A stretch of 64,000 nucleotides of DNA from Rhizobium sp. BT03 (GCF_030053155.1 NZ_CP125640.1:2232001-2296000); one strand, 5' to 3'. Shown: positions 40,565 through 50,260, counted from the stretch's first letter. The notes: a model not told the origin generated them from the letters alone. Made by a program: numbers and translations.

Positions 40565-42091
40565 TTGCGCCTACGAACCCTGTTTCTGCTCGCTGCGCTT
40601 GCGACATCGCTGTCCCCGGCCCTTTCTCTGGCGCAGGAAAGCGGAGAAGGCCGGGCCAATGTCCAGAGCGGCGCACGCGACGGCGTGCTGAGGCTGCTGC
40701 CAGCCGATTCCGTCACCGAACATGACCTGACCGCCGGCGATCGCAAGATCGCCTATACCGCCACCGCCGGCACGCTTAATCTCTTCGGCCAGGACGGCGC
40801 GCAGACCGGCGCGATCTTTTATACCGCCTATGTCGCCAGGGATGGCGGGCCGAACCGGCCGCTGACCTTTGCCTTCAACGGCGGGCCGGGTGCGGCTTCC
40901 GCCTTTCTGCATCTCGGGCTGGTGGGGCCGAAGGTGCTCGATTTCGGACCGGACGGACGCGACGGCGCCAATGCCAAACTCGTCGACAACCCGCAAAGCT
41001 GGCTCGATTTCACCGATCTGGTGATGATCGACCCGATCGGCACCGGCTGGAGCCGGACAGCAAAGGCCGACGATGCCTCGAACTACTACAACGTCAACGC
41101 CGATGCCCAGAGCATCGCCAAGGCAATCGCGCTCTACGTCACGCATAATGGCCGCTCCAACTCGCCGAAATATCTTCTCGGCGAAAGCTACGGCGGCTTC
41201 CGTGCCGCCAAGGTCGCTTCGGCACTCAAGGAAAGCCAGGGCATCATCATTGCCGGCGCGGTGATGCTCTCGCCGCTGCTCGAGGGCCAGCTGATGTTCA
41301 ACGCCGACCAGTTCGCGCTCGGCGCGGCCCTGGAATTGCCGTCGCTGGCTGCCGCCGAACTCGACCGGCACAACGCCTTTGACGAGGAGAAGCAGAGGCA
41401 AGCCGAGACCTTTGCGCTCGGCGACTATCTGACCACGCTTGCCGGACCGCCGCCGACGGGAACGGATGCCGCGGCCTTCTACGGGAGGGTTGCCGGGCTG
41501 ACCGGCATTCCGCAGGATATCGTCACCCGCAATCGCGGCTTCCTCGGCAGTGCCTTCGTCAAACATTCCGACACCGGCGAGGTGATGAGTTCCTATGATG
41601 CCGCTTTTGCCGCGCCCGATCCCTATCCGGAATCGGATTACGATCGCGGCGACGACGCCATCCTCGATGGTTTCACCCGCGCCTATGGCGGCGCCTTTGC
41701 CGACTATGCCCGCAACGAACTCGGCTTCAAGACCGATATGACCTACACCCTGCTCGAAGGCGATATCAGCCGGCGCTGGGAATGGGGCGGCGGGCGCGGC
41801 GGCGGATCGCGCTTCCAGGCCAGCGCCACCGACGACATCAGGCAGCTGCTCGCCTCGAACCCGGCATTCCACCTGCTGATCGCCCATGGCTACAGCGATC
41901 TGGTGACGCCTTACGGCGTCAGCCGCTACGTCGTCGACCACCTGCCGCCCTCGCTCACCGGCGGCCGGGTCGGGCTCAAGCTTTATCGCGGCGGCCATAT
42001 GTTCTATACCAGAGCCGAACAGCGGGCCGCCTTCACGGCGGATGCGAAGATCTTCTACGCCACCCACCCGGCCGCGCAGCCGGCGGATTGA
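40565..42091 (+). CDS. Secreted peptidase S10 (serine carboxypeptidase-like)
   Basis: A 508-residue exported enzyme. A signal peptide is clear (RLRTLFLLAALATSLSPALS, then LAQ). The S10 triad is visible: Ser in LLGESYGGFRAAK (about 210), Asp in HGYSDLVTPYG (about 445) and His in RGGHMFYTR (about 480); the oxyanion segment is FNGGPGAAS. The start is TTG, preceded by GGAGAAGATATC. Probably a periplasmic peptide-processing or scavenging enzyme. Confidence 0.88.
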   Translation: MRLRTLFLLAALATSLSPALSLAQESGEGRANVQSGARDGVLRLLPADSVTEHDLTAGDRKIAYTATAGTLNLFGQDGAQTGAIFYTAYVARDGGPNRPLTFAFNGGPGAASAFLHLGLVGPKVLDFGPDGRDGANAKLVDNPQSWLDFTDLVMIDPIGTGWSRTAKADDASNYYNVNADAQSIAKAIALYVTHNGRSNSPKYLLGESYGGFRAAKVASALKESQGIIIAGAVMLSPLLEGQLMFNADQFALGAALELPSLAAAELDRHNAFDEEKQRQAETFALGDYLTTLAGPPPTGTDAAAFYGRVAGLTGIPQDIVTRNRGFLGSAFVKHSDTGEVMSSYDAAFAAPDPYPESDYDRGDDAILDGFTRAYGGAFADYARNELGFKTDMTYTLLEGDISRRWEWGGGRGGGSRFQASATDDIRQLLASNPAFHLLIAHGYSDLVTPYGVSRYVVDHLPPSLTGGRVGLKLYRGGHMFYTRAEQRAAFTADAKIFYATHPAAQPAD

Positions 42092-42101
42092 GGGATTATC
42101 G

Positions 42102-42503
42102 ATGCACATCACCGGCGGATGCCACTGCGGCGCGATCCGCTATCAGGCCGAGATCGTTCCGGAGCGGGTGTCGATCTGCCATTGCACCGATTGCCAGCGG
42201 CTGACGGGCTCCGCCTATCGCATCACCGCACCGGCGCGGCCGGGAAGTTTCACGCTTACTTCAGGCGAGCCGCGCGGCTACACGAAATATGGCGACAGCG
42301 GTGGTCTCAGCCGGCAATTCTTCTGCCCGAATTGCGGATCGCCGCTGTACCGCACGGATGGTGACGGCAAAGCGATCGGCATCCGCGTCGGCAGCATCGA
42401 CCAGCGGCGGGAGCTGACGCCCAGGAAACAGATATGGTGCCGCTCGGCTTTGCCCGGGGTGGAAAATATCGAGCCGCTGCCGCGATTTGATCGAGAGGAT
42501 TAG
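42102..42503 (+). CDS. GFA/CENP-V-fold zinc protein
   Basis: A 133-residue protein of the glutathione-dependent formaldehyde-activating (GFA/Mss4-like) family. Zinc ligands are in GGCHCGAIRY, the CHCTDCQRLTG block and FCPNCGSPLY. Most GFA relatives have no proven reaction. The ATG at 42102 fits the domain; the frame extends 20 codons upstream into the peptidase gene. Confidence 0.88.
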   Translation: MHITGGCHCGAIRYQAEIVPERVSICHCTDCQRLTGSAYRITAPARPGSFTLTSGEPRGYTKYGDSGGLSRQFFCPNCGSPLYRTDGDGKAIGIRVGSIDQRRELTPRKQIWCRSALPGVENIEPLPRFDRED

Positions 42504-42546
42504 CAGGCCGGTAAGCTTACTTCAGGTGGCACGCACAACGACCAGC

Positions 42547-42678
42547 CCTCATCTGAGGTGCCCCACAAGGGGCCTCGAAGGAGGGGCGGGTGGCTGGATA
42601 CCGCTCAGCATCTGCATTTGCCGAGACCGGTGGCCAGCCCCCTCCTTCGAGGCTCCGGCCTTTGGCCTACGCGCCTCA
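42547..42678. repeat. Inverted pair of CCTCATC-GCCTCGAAGGAGGGG repeats, second copy cut by an IS
   Basis: The first unit, 42547-42586, runs CCTCATCTGAGGTGCCCC to CCTCGAAGGAGGGG. The second, inverted, starts at about 42637 (CCCCCTCCTTCGAGGCTCCGG) and reaches GCGCCTCA at 42678, where the IS begins. Its remaining end, TCAGGATGAGGCTGG, resumes at 44218. This gene-free stretch explains 42504-42748. Confidence 0.75.
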
Positions 42679-44217
42679 GAGCCTGTGAATGTTTTGTGGC
42701 GGTGTCGATGGGATTGTGATTCTGTTGGGTGGTTGATTTGCTTGGGGGATGATGGTGAGCGACGAGCTGTTCGAAGGATTGCCGGTGCATGGATCGCAGC
42801 GCAGTGCTCAGGCGGGGCGCGGGGCGGCGCGCATGCGCGAGCCGGTGCGCGATCAGATCGAGTTGCGTGCCGTGGATATCGACAGCTTGATCGGCCAGGA
42901 TCACGCGGTGCGCGTGATTTGGAGCTATGTCGAGGGACTGGATCTGAGCGCGCTTGAAGATCGGATCAAAGCGCGTGAGCAGCGGCCGGGCCATCCGCCG
43001 ATTTCGCCACGGCTTTTGCTGGCGCTGTGGCTCTATGCCAGCAGCGATGGCGTCGGCAGTGCGCGGGCGCTGGAACGGCTGTGCGGGAGCCACGACGTCT
43101 ATCGCTGGCTGTGCGGCGGCGTCTCGGTGAACTATCACACGCTGTCGGATTTTCGGGTTGGTTGCGCCGATCTGCTCGACCGGCTGCTGGCCGAGCATCT
43201 GGCGGCGCTTGCCGATGCCGGCCTCGTCGCTTTCGATAATTTGGCGCAGGATGGCGTGCGGGTCCGGGCGAGCGCGGGTGCCGCCTCGTTCGGCCGCAAG
43301 GCGACGCTTGATCGGCATCTTTCCATTGCCGAGGCGGTTGTGGATCAGCTCAAGCGCGAGGTCGATGCGCGTTCGGATGCCAGCACTCGGCGCATCGAGG
43401 CTGCCAGGCAACGAGCGGCGCGTGAGCGCGGCGAGCGGCTCAGAGCAGCCAAGGCCGCTCTTGACGAGATTCAGCGCCATCGCCAAGCGCGCGAAGAAAA
43501 GCGCGGCAATGGCAAAAAGCCGAAGGAGCCGCGCGCCTCCAGCACGGATGCGCAGGCGCGGGTGATGAAGATGGCCGACGGCGGCTTCCGTCCGGCTTAT
43601 AATGTGCAGGTTGCGAGCACCGCCGGCGAGCAGTTCGTGGTCGGGCTCGAGGTGACCAATGCCGGCTCCGATCGCGGCCTCATGCGGCCGATGCTGGAGC
43701 GGTTGCGCGCGCTGAGCGGCCATCTGCCGCGCCGCTATCTCGCCGATGGCGGCTTTTGCAGCGCTGAAGATATCGAGTGGGCGCACGGCGAAGGGGTCGA
43801 GGTCTTTTGTCCGCCCACGCAGTCCAAACACGGAACCGATCCCTTCTTGCCGCGGCGCGGCGACGGTGCGGGTGTGTCAACCTGGCGGACCCGCATGGGA
43901 AGCGAGACGGGCAAGGCTCAGTACAAACCCCGCTCGATCTGCGAATGCATCCATGCCCGCTGGCGCAACTGGAATCTGCGACAATTGACGGTGCGCGGCA
44001 TCGAAAAGGTCCAGGCCGTCGTGCTCTGCTACGCACTCACCAACAATATCCTGCAAGGCCATCGGCTTGCCAATGGCTAAACCAGGGCAATCACCCTGAC
44101 GCCAACACGCGACCATCAAAACGCACCGCGTAATCGGCTAACGCTCGATGGCATCGGCCAGCCAAGACCAGCCAACACTGGCCTGAAACGCACAAGATTC
44201 AAAAGCTTCACAAGCTC
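42679..44217 (+). mobile_element. IS1182-family insertion sequence (about 1.54 kb)
   Basis: The ends are imperfect inverted repeats: GAGCCTGTGAATGTTTTG on the left and, read inward from the right, GAGCTTGTGAAGCTTTTG. TCA lies directly outside both ends (42676-42678 and 44218-44220), extendable to CTCA if the right end is set one base in. This suggests a 3-4 bp target duplication. One transposase gene fills it. The non-coding 44081-44217 lies inside the element. Confidence 0.85.
42749..44080 (+). CDS. IS1182-family DDE transposase
   Basis: A 443-residue full-length transposase. The N-terminal domain contains HPPISPRLLLALWLYASSDG and VNYHTLSDFR. The catalytic core includes the first Asp in DNLAQDGVRVRASAG (about 165) and the second in YLADGGFCSAEDIEWA (about 333), with a C-terminal RNWNLRQLTVRG. 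A basic coiled segment (215-265) lies between. No frameshift or internal stop is seen, so the element could be active. The second of two consecutive ATG codons (42752) may be the true start. Confidence 0.9.
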   Translation: MMVSDELFEGLPVHGSQRSAQAGRGAARMREPVRDQIELRAVDIDSLIGQDHAVRVIWSYVEGLDLSALEDRIKAREQRPGHPPISPRLLLALWLYASSDGVGSARALERLCGSHDVYRWLCGGVSVNYHTLSDFRVGCADLLDRLLAEHLAALADAGLVAFDNLAQDGVRVRASAGAASFGRKATLDRHLSIAEAVVDQLKREVDARSDASTRRIEAARQRAARERGERLRAAKAALDEIQRHRQAREEKRGNGKKPKEPRASSTDAQARVMKMADGGFRPAYNVQVASTAGEQFVVGLEVTNAGSDRGLMRPMLERLRALSGHLPRRYLADGGFCSAEDIEWAHGEGVEVFCPPTQSKHGTDPFLPRRGDGAGVSTWRTRMGSETGKAQYKPRSICECIHARWRNWNLRQLTVRGIEKVQAVVLCYALTNNILQGHRLANG

Positions 44218-44262
44218 TCAGGATGAGGCTGGAGAGAGGGGGCGCCAACCATTGCCCCGGGA

Positions 44263-45846
44263 TCACGCCGCCTTGGCGGCGTGATATTCCTTGATGGCGA
44301 CCATTTTGATCGCCGGATGGCGCTCGGACTCGTAACGCAGCGAAAAACCGTCCTGGGCGAGGAAAACCGGATCGCCGTCGAGATCGCGGGCGATATCGCC
44401 GCGCTTGACAGTGAGGAATTTCTCCAGATCGGCCGGCTGCTCGGCCGAGATCCAGCGGCAGACGGAGAAACGCGACATTTCGAAGGAGACCGGCAGGCCG
44501 TATTCGGCCATCAGCCGCTCCTTCAAGACGTCGAGCTGCAGGGCGCCGACGACGCCGACGATCGCCGGCGAGCCGTCCTCAGGCGAAAACAGCTGGACGA
44601 CGCCTTCCTCGGCCATCTGCTGCAGCGCTTCCTTCAGCTTCTTCGCCTTCATTGCGTCTTCCAGCCGCACGCGGCGCAGAATTTCGGGCGAGAAGTTCGG
44701 CACGCCCTGGAAGACGAGGGCTTCGCCTTCGGTCAGCGTATCGCCGATGCGCAGCGTGCCGTGATTGGGAATGCCGACGACATCGCCGGCATAGGCGGTG
44801 TCGGCAAGCTGGCGCTGCGAGGCGAAGAAGAATTGCGGCGCCGTCAGGCCGAGCTGTTTGCCGGTGCGGGCAAGCCTCGCCTTCATGCCGCGTTCGAGCT
44901 TGCCGGAGCAGATGCGGGCAAAGGCGATGCGGTCGCGGTGGTTGGGGTCCATATTGGCCTGGATCTTGAAGACGAAGGCCGTCATCTTGTCGTCGGTCGC
45001 ATGGACCGTCCTGGTGTCGGCGACCTGGTCGCGCGGCGGCGGCGCAAATTCGCCAAGCGCGTTGATCAAATCGCGAACGCCGAAATTGCGCAGCGCCGAG
45101 CCGAAGAAGACCGGCGTCATATGCCCTTCGAGGAAAGAGTCGCGGTCGAACGGCCGGCAGGCTTCGATCGCCAGTTCCGTCTCCTCGACGAAGGCCCGGC
45201 GCTCGTTTTCCGGCAGCCGGTCGGCAACAGCCTGCGGACCGTTGACCGGCGTTCCCTCGATCTCGGTATCCGAGCCGCGCACCGTGTTGGCGGCAATATT
45301 GTAGGAGCCGCAGAAGGTCTTCGAGCGGCCGATCGGCCAGGTGATCGGCGCCGTATCCAGCGCCAGCTTCTCTTCCACCTCGTCGAGGATCTCGAAGGGA
45401 TCGCGGCTTTCGCGGTCCATCTTGTTGATGAAGGTGATGATCGGGATATCGCGCATGCGGCAGACTTCGAAGAGTTTTAGCGTGCGCGGCTCGATGCCCT
45501 TGGCGGCGTCGATGACCATGACGGCGGCGTCGACAGCGGTCAGCGTGCGGTAGGTATCGTCGGCGAAATCCTCGTGGCCCGGCGTGTCGAGGATGTTGAA
45601 GACGTTGTCGTTATATTCGAAGGTCATCACCGAGGTGACGACGGAGATGCCGCGCTCGCGCTCGATCTTCATCCAGTCGGAACGCGTCTGCATGCGATCC
45701 TTCTTCGCCTTGACTTCGCCGGCAAGCTGAATGGCGCCGCCGAACAGCAGCAGCTTTTCGGTGAGCGTCGTCTTGCCCGCGTCCGGGTGGGCGATAATAG
45801 CGAATGTGCGGCGGCGGGAGACCGCCTCGGCGAGACTTTCGGCCAT
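44263..45846 (-). CDS. prfC: Peptide chain release factor 3
   Basis: A GTPase that recycles RF1/RF2 from the ribosome. The 527-residue protein has P-loop AHPDAGKTTL (about 19-28), switch II DTPGHEDF, the G4 motif NKMDRE, and RF3-specific domains II and III. Its length matches E. coli RF3. It is divergent from dut and ends about 45 bases from the IS1182 insertion. Confidence 0.96.
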   Translation of the reverse strand: MAESLAEAVSRRRTFAIIAHPDAGKTTLTEKLLLFGGAIQLAGEVKAKKDRMQTRSDWMKIERERGISVVTSVMTFEYNDNVFNILDTPGHEDFADDTYRTLTAVDAAVMVIDAAKGIEPRTLKLFEVCRMRDIPIITFINKMDRESRDPFEILDEVEEKLALDTAPITWPIGRSKTFCGSYNIAANTVRGSDTEIEGTPVNGPQAVADRLPENERRAFVEETELAIEACRPFDRDSFLEGHMTPVFFGSALRNFGVRDLINALGEFAPPPRDQVADTRTVHATDDKMTAFVFKIQANMDPNHRDRIAFARICSGKLERGMKARLARTGKQLGLTAPQFFFASQRQLADTAYAGDVVGIPNHGTLRIGDTLTEGEALVFQGVPNFSPEILRRVRLEDAMKAKKLKEALQQMAEEGVVQLFSPEDGSPAIVGVVGALQLDVLKERLMAEYGLPVSFEMSRFSVCRWISAEQPADLEKFLTVKRGDIARDLDGDPVFLAQDGFSLRYESERHPAIKMVAIKEYHAAKAA

Positions 45847-45936
45847 ACTATGAATCCTGTGGAATTGCCGCGTATCTACCGATTAAAGCCCGGCTTTGCA
45901 ATTGACCTCGGCGCTCAGGGCGCAAAGTAATGGGCC

Positions 45937-46407
45937 ATGACCATTCATCACGACACGCGCCCGACGCTGAACCTCATCCGCCTGGCCAATGGCGAAGGCC
46001 TCGACCTGCCCGCCTATGAAAGCAAAGGAGCGGCCGGCATGGACCTGCGCGCCGCCGTCGACGCGGATGCGCCGCTGACGCTGCTGCCCGGCAAAAGGGC
46101 GCTGGTGCCGACCGGCTTCATTTTCGAGATCCCCGAGGGGTTCGAAGGCCAGGTGCGGCCGCGCTCCGGCCTTGCCTTCAAGCACGGCATCACCTGCCTG
46201 AATTCACCCGGCACCGTCGACAGCGACTATCGCGGCGAAGTGAAGGTGCTGCTCGCCAATCTCGGCGAAGAGGCTTTTGTTATCGAGCGCGGCATGCGCA
46301 TCGCCCAGATGGTGATCGCGCCGGTGACCCAGGCGCGGGTGGCCGAGATCACCGCGGCAAGCGAAACCGCGCGCGGCGCAGGCGGCTTCGGCTCCACCGG
46401 CGTGTGA
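45937..46407 (+). CDS. dut: Deoxyuridine 5'-triphosphate nucleotidohydrolase
   Basis: Hydrolyses dUTP to dUMP, preventing uracil incorporation. The 156-residue trimeric type shows motif 1 [10 protein letters not shown], motif 2 VRPRSGLA, motif 3 [19 protein letters not shown], motif 4 [11 protein letters not shown] and the C-terminal motif 5 [10 protein letters not shown]. All five motifs are intact. It is followed without a gap by an acetyltransferase gene. Confidence 0.96.
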   Translation: MTIHHDTRPTLNLIRLANGEGLDLPAYESKGAAGMDLRAAVDADAPLTLLPGKRALVPTGFIFEIPEGFEGQVRPRSGLAFKHGITCLNSPGTVDSDYRGEVKVLLANLGEEAFVIERGMRIAQMVIAPVTQARVAEITAASETARGAGGFGSTGV

Positions 46408-47306
46408 TGGCAAAGGGCCTCGACAGCGCAGGCCTGACCTTCCGGCAGGAGTATTTCGGCGACGCTGCAGGATGGGCGGCGCTTGTCCGCCTGCTCCGGG
46501 ATATTTTCGGCATCGATATCGGTCCGCTGCAGCAGCTTGGCGGCCCCGATGCCTCAAGCATGCCATTCGGCTGGTTCGATGCCGAGGGCGGACTTGCGGC
46601 CAATCTCTCGGCCTTTGCACTGCCCTTCGTTCTCAATGGCAGAATCGTCTATGCCGCCGGGCTGCAATCGGGCGCGGTGCGGCCGCAGTGGCGCGGCCGC
46701 GGGCTCTATCGCGATCTGACGGTGAAGGCACTCGACTGGTGCGAGCGGCAGGGCTTCGAGGCCGTCATCCTCTATACCGACAAGCCGTCGCTCTACGAAG
46801 CCTACGGTTTTCGGGTGATCGCGCAGCATCGATACGAAGGAGCGGCCCCCGCCCCCTCTCCTTTCGCCGGCCCCGCTCGGCTGCTTGCGCCGACCGACGC
46901 GGATGATCTTGCCCTGCTGCAATCGCTGCTGGAAAGACGGAGCCCGGTTTCGACATCGCTCGCGGTAACAGCCAATGCGGCAATGTTTCTCATCAACACG
47001 CAGCTCGATCCCGATGTGCGCGTCAGCTTCCTGGAAGACCAGGCAGCAGCCATCGCCTGGAAGACGGATGCGGCGGGCCGCTTCAGTCTTCTCGACATCG
47101 TGGCGGCGGAGATGCCGACACTGGCAGAAATCCTCGGCGAGCTCGACATCGCCTCCGCCGCCGTCGACGTGTTTTTTCGTCCCGATAAACTCGATTGGAC
47201 GGGCGCTCCACAGCCGCTGGAAAGCGGCACGGTGCTGATGCTGCGCGGGCTCGGAGACGACGTCCCGCACTTTCCGGCGATGCTGTCGCCGATGGCGGAT
47301 TTCTAA
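46407..47306 (+). CDS. GNAT-family N-acetyltransferase
   Basis: A 299-residue protein with an N-terminal GNAT domain (about 1-140; acetyl-CoA segment QSGAVRPQWRGRGLYRDLTV, then KALDWCERQGFEAVILYTDK). A second half has no obvious motif and may be a substrate-binding or degenerate second domain. The substrate is unknown. The ATG at 46407 overlaps the dut stop by one base; a GTG three bases earlier is less likely. Its TAA stop lies in the CTAAAGCT start of a repeat. Confidence 0.82.
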   Translation: MAKGLDSAGLTFRQEYFGDAAGWAALVRLLRDIFGIDIGPLQQLGGPDASSMPFGWFDAEGGLAANLSAFALPFVLNGRIVYAAGLQSGAVRPQWRGRGLYRDLTVKALDWCERQGFEAVILYTDKPSLYEAYGFRVIAQHRYEGAAPAPSPFAGPARLLAPTDADDLALLQSLLERRSPVSTSLAVTANAAMFLINTQLDPDVRVSFLEDQAAAIAWKTDAAGRFSLLDIVAAEMPTLAEILGELDIASAAVDVFFRPDKLDWTGAPQPLESGTVLMLRGLGDDVPHFPAMLSPMADF

Positions 47307-47363
47307 AGCTCTTTGTTTTGATGCATGTCGTTGGGAATCGCTGCACACTTCCGGGCGACATGC
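47303..47363. repeat. Dispersed palindromic repeat related to that at 4152-4211
   Basis: The leader CTAAAGCTCTTTGTTTTGAT, then an imperfect stem GCATGTCG (47323-47330) with CGACATGC (47356-47363). The inner bases CGCTGCACACTTCCGGG relate it to both the 4171 stem and the GCATGATG repeats. It lies between the acetyltransferase and the convergent Lrp gene and may act as a terminator. Confidence 0.7.
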
Positions 47364-47378
47364 ACTCATTCGCCGGCT

Positions 47379-47843
47379 TTACTTTTTCCGTGACAGCGGC
47401 GGCAGGCGGCGTTTGACGGGCGAGGCTTTGATCATCGCGGTGTTGGTCTCCGCCCGTTCGGCGACCCTATCCAGCAGGCCGTCGAGTTCCGCCATCGAGC
47501 GGATCACCAGGCGGGCGATAAAACAATCCTCGCCGGTCACCTTGTCGCATTCGACGATTTCGGGAATCTCCTGAATGAGCCGCTCGACCATGTGCAACTG
47601 TCCCGGCAAAGGCCGCACACGGACGATCGCCTGCAGGGGATAACCGACGGCGGCGGGGTCGAGATCGATGGTGAAGGCCTTGATGACGCCGCGCTCCTCC
47701 AGCCGCCGCAGACGCTCGGCGGCACTCGGCGAGGAGAGCCCCACCTGCTGCGCCAGCTCCTTCAGCGAGATGCGGGCATTACCGGCCAATGCTTCGAGAA
47801 TGGCCTGATCGGTTTCGTCGAGCGATTGCACATCATTAGGCAT
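47379..47843 (-). CDS. Lrp/AsnC-family transcriptional regulator
   Basis: A 154-residue regulator with an N-terminal HTH (LDETDQAILEALAGNARISLKELAQQVGLSSPSAAERLRRL) and a RAM/AsnC ligand-binding domain ending in a basic tail. It is divergent from an EamA transporter gene across an AT-rich gap containing ATATTATTAGG and ACATTATATAAAA stretches. This arrangement suggests amino-acid-responsive control of the transporter. Confidence 0.92.
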   Translation of the reverse strand: MPNDVQSLDETDQAILEALAGNARISLKELAQQVGLSSPSAAERLRRLEERGVIKAFTIDLDPAAVGYPLQAIVRVRPLPGQLHMVERLIQEIPEIVECDKVTGEDCFIARLVIRSMAELDGLLDRVAERAETNTAMIKASPVKRRLPPLSRKK

Positions 47844-47955
47844 GACGTCAATATTTCCTCATATTATTAGGCGATGCCGTTCATAATCCGTTCCAACATT
47901 ATATAAAATCGCGCGCCGCCGCAATATTATGATGCCATCGAAAACGGAGGCGATC

Positions 47956-48858
47956 ATGAGCAGCGACATCAAAAGAGGCACGGCTGAGATGACGGCAGCG
48001 ATGCTGATCTCGGGGACGATCGGCTGGTTCGTCGTCATGTCGGGCCAGCCGGTCAGCGGCGTGGTTTTCTGGCGCTGCCTGTTCGGCGCGCTCACCCTGC
48101 TCGTCATCTGCGGCGTGCTCGGGCTGCTGCGGCCCGGCATCCTCACGCTGCGCACCTTCGCCATCGCCGTGTTCGGCGGCATCGCCATCGTGTTGAACTG
48201 GCTGCTGCTGTTTGCCTCCTACTCGCATGCGACGATCTCGATTGCCACGACCGTCTACAACACCCAGCCCTTCATGCTGCTGGTGCTCGGCGCGCTGTTT
48301 CTCGGCGAAAAGATCACCGCGACCAAGCTGTTCTGGCTGGTGCTCGCCTTTGCCGGCATGATGGCGATCGTCCAGGCGAAACCGGGCGGGAGCAGCGGTA
48401 CATCAGACGGTTACGGCCTCGGCATCCTGATGGCGCTGGGCGCGGCCTTTTTCTATGCGCTGGCAGCGCTTGCCGCGAAATGGCTGAAAGGCACGCCGCC
48501 GCATCTGATCGCGCTGATCCAGGTCGCGACCGGCATGCTGATGCTGGCGCCGATGACCGATTTTTCGCATCCGCCCGTGGATCTCGGGACATGGGCGATC
48601 CTCATCACCGTCGGCGTCGTCCATACCGGGCTGATGTATGTGCTGCTCTATGGCGCCATCCAGAGGCTGCCGACGCATCTGACCGGCGCGCTGTCCTTCC
48701 TCTATCCGATCGCGGCGATCCTCGTCGACCGGCTGGCCTTCGGCCACGCGCTGCAGCCGCTGCAGATCGCAGGCGCCGCAATCATCCTCATCGCCGCCGC
48801 CGGCATGAACCTCGGCTGGAGCCCGAGATGGCTGCGGCCGCGGGCACTCCAGAGCTGA
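47956..48858 (+). CDS. EamA/DMT-superfamily transporter
   Basis: A 300-residue, ten-helix transporter with two EamA repeats (about 10-140 and 152-288). The ATG at 47956 follows GGAGGCGATC, a strong Shine-Dalgarno, and is preferred over the in-frame ATG at 47929. Probably a metabolite or amino-acid exporter, given the divergent Lrp gene; the substrate is unknown. Confidence 0.88.
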   Translation: MSSDIKRGTAEMTAAMLISGTIGWFVVMSGQPVSGVVFWRCLFGALTLLVICGVLGLLRPGILTLRTFAIAVFGGIAIVLNWLLLFASYSHATISIATTVYNTQPFMLLVLGALFLGEKITATKLFWLVLAFAGMMAIVQAKPGGSSGTSDGYGLGILMALGAAFFYALAALAAKWLKGTPPHLIALIQVATGMLMLAPMTDFSHPPVDLGTWAILITVGVVHTGLMYVLLYGAIQRLPTHLTGALSFLYPIAAILVDRLAFGHALQPLQIAGAAIILIAAAGMNLGWSPRWLRPRALQS

Positions 48859-48890
48859 AGCCAGCACGCCGGCACGCCGGTTTGCCGGCC

Positions 48891-49409
48891 CTACCTCTGC
48901 GGGCGCGTCGTTTCGAACAGGAACCAGGTGCGGCGCTCTCCCTCGTCGATCCAGTTCTCGATCAGGCTGGCGGTCGCGACATCATTGTGCTCGTCGCAGA
49001 GATCGTGCACCTCGCGCAGCAGCGAAACGAGCTGGCCATTGTCCTCACCCAGTTCCGACAGCATGTCCTCGGCCGTGACGAAATCCGCGTCATTGTCGGC
49101 AATGCGCTGCTGGCGGGCGATCTGGCCGATGGAGCGCAGCGTCACGCCGCCGATCTTGCGGGCGCGCTCGGCGATGTCGTCGGTCATGGCGAAGATCTGC
49201 TCGGCCTGTTCGTCGAGCAGCAGGTGGTAGTCGCGGAAATGCGGGCCGGACATGTGCCAGTGGAAGTTCTTGGTTTTCAGATAAAGCGCGAAGACATCGG
49301 CAAGCAGCGCGGTCAGCGCCGCCGAAATATCGGTGACGGCATTGGTCGGCAGGGTCGAAGGCGTCTTGAGCGGCGAGAGCCTGCGGGTTTCGGCTGAGGT
49401 CCGGGACAT
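48891..49409 (-). CDS. dps: DNA-protection ferritin-like protein Dps
   Basis: A 172-residue four-helix ferritin-like protein with the intersubunit ferroxidase signature NFHWHMSGPHFRDYHLLLDE and the helix AEDMLSELGEDNGQLVSLLR. It oxidises and stores iron and protects DNA from peroxide. The ATG at 49409 is preceded by AAGGAGAGAATTG. It converges on the EamA gene. Confidence 0.92.
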   Translation of the reverse strand: MSRTSAETRRLSPLKTPSTLPTNAVTDISAALTALLADVFALYLKTKNFHWHMSGPHFRDYHLLLDEQAEQIFAMTDDIAERARKIGGVTLRSIGQIARQQRIADNDADFVTAEDMLSELGEDNGQLVSLLREVHDLCDEHNDVATASLIENWIDEGERRTWFLFETTRPQR

Positions 49410-49642
49410 CAATTCTCTCCTTGGTGATCAAATCTCGAGCGCGCCGCGCGCCTTTTCGCGAGGCGCAAAGGGTGCTGATGGCGCGCGTGCAGAGGGAGAA
49501 CTAGCAAGGCCGGATCGCTTTCCAAGTGGATCATGGTGCCGCAGACCTATTCCTGATGGTGATGGACCGATCAGCGCCGAAGCATTGATGGCGCCGCAAC
49601 ACACGCCTATAGAGAGGTCACCCAATCTCATGGATATCAAAG

Positions 49643-50260
49643 ATGAGCCTTACCGCCCTGATCGCCTATGCCGGAGCGCTGTTCATCGCCGCCGCCATTC
49701 CCGGGCCGGGGATCACCGCGATCGTCGCCCGCGCGCTCGGCTCGAATTTCCGTGAGACCTTCTTCATGGGCCTCGGCCTGGTGCTCGGCGACATGACCTA
49801 TCTGACAGCGGTCATTCTCGGCCTGGCCTTCGTGGCGCAGACCTTCACCGAGGTGTTCATCGCGATCAAGATCGCCGGCGCCCTCTATCTCGGCTATATC
49901 GCCTGGAAGCTCTGGACGACGGGACTGCTGCCGCAGGATATCGCGGCGAAGAAATCCAGCAATATCGGCCTCTCCTTCCTCTCCGGCCTGCTGGTGACGC
50001 TCGGCAATCCGAAGACGATGCTGTTCTATGTCGCGCTGGCGCCGACGCTGATCGATATCGGCCATATCAGCTTGCGCGACTATGCGATGCTGCTTGCGGT
50101 GACCTTCGTGGTGCTGATCGTCGTGCTGGTGCCCTATATGCTGCTGGCCTCGCGGGCCCGGACGATGCTGAAAAAGCCGCGCGCGCTGCAGGCGCTGAAC
50201 CGGGTTGCTTCAGGCATCCTGGCCGGCACGGCCGCCTTCATCGCCACGCGGGCGGCCTGA
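49643..50260 (+). CDS. LysE/RhtB-family exporter
   Basis: A 205-residue, six-helix amino-acid-exporter family protein. The N-terminus has SLTALIAYAGALFIAAAIPG and the conserved PGPGITAIVARALG; the helix-5 region holds LSGLLVTLGNPKTMLFYVAL. The substrate is not predictable from sequence. It is an independent unit, divergent from dps. Confidence 0.9.
   Translation: MSLTALIAYAGALFIAAAIPGPGITAIVARALGSNFRETFFMGLGLVLGDMTYLTAVILGLAFVAQTFTEVFIAIKIAGALYLGYIAWKLWTTGLLPQDIAAKKSSNIGLSFLSGLLVTLGNPKTMLFYVALAPTLIDIGHISLRDYAMLLAVTFVVLIVVLVPYMLLASRARTMLKKPRALQALNRVASGILAGTAAFIATRAA

Noticed and set aside
40571..42112. Minus-strand open frame opposite the S10 peptidase
   Set aside because: Shadow of a gene with clear signal peptide and catalytic triad.
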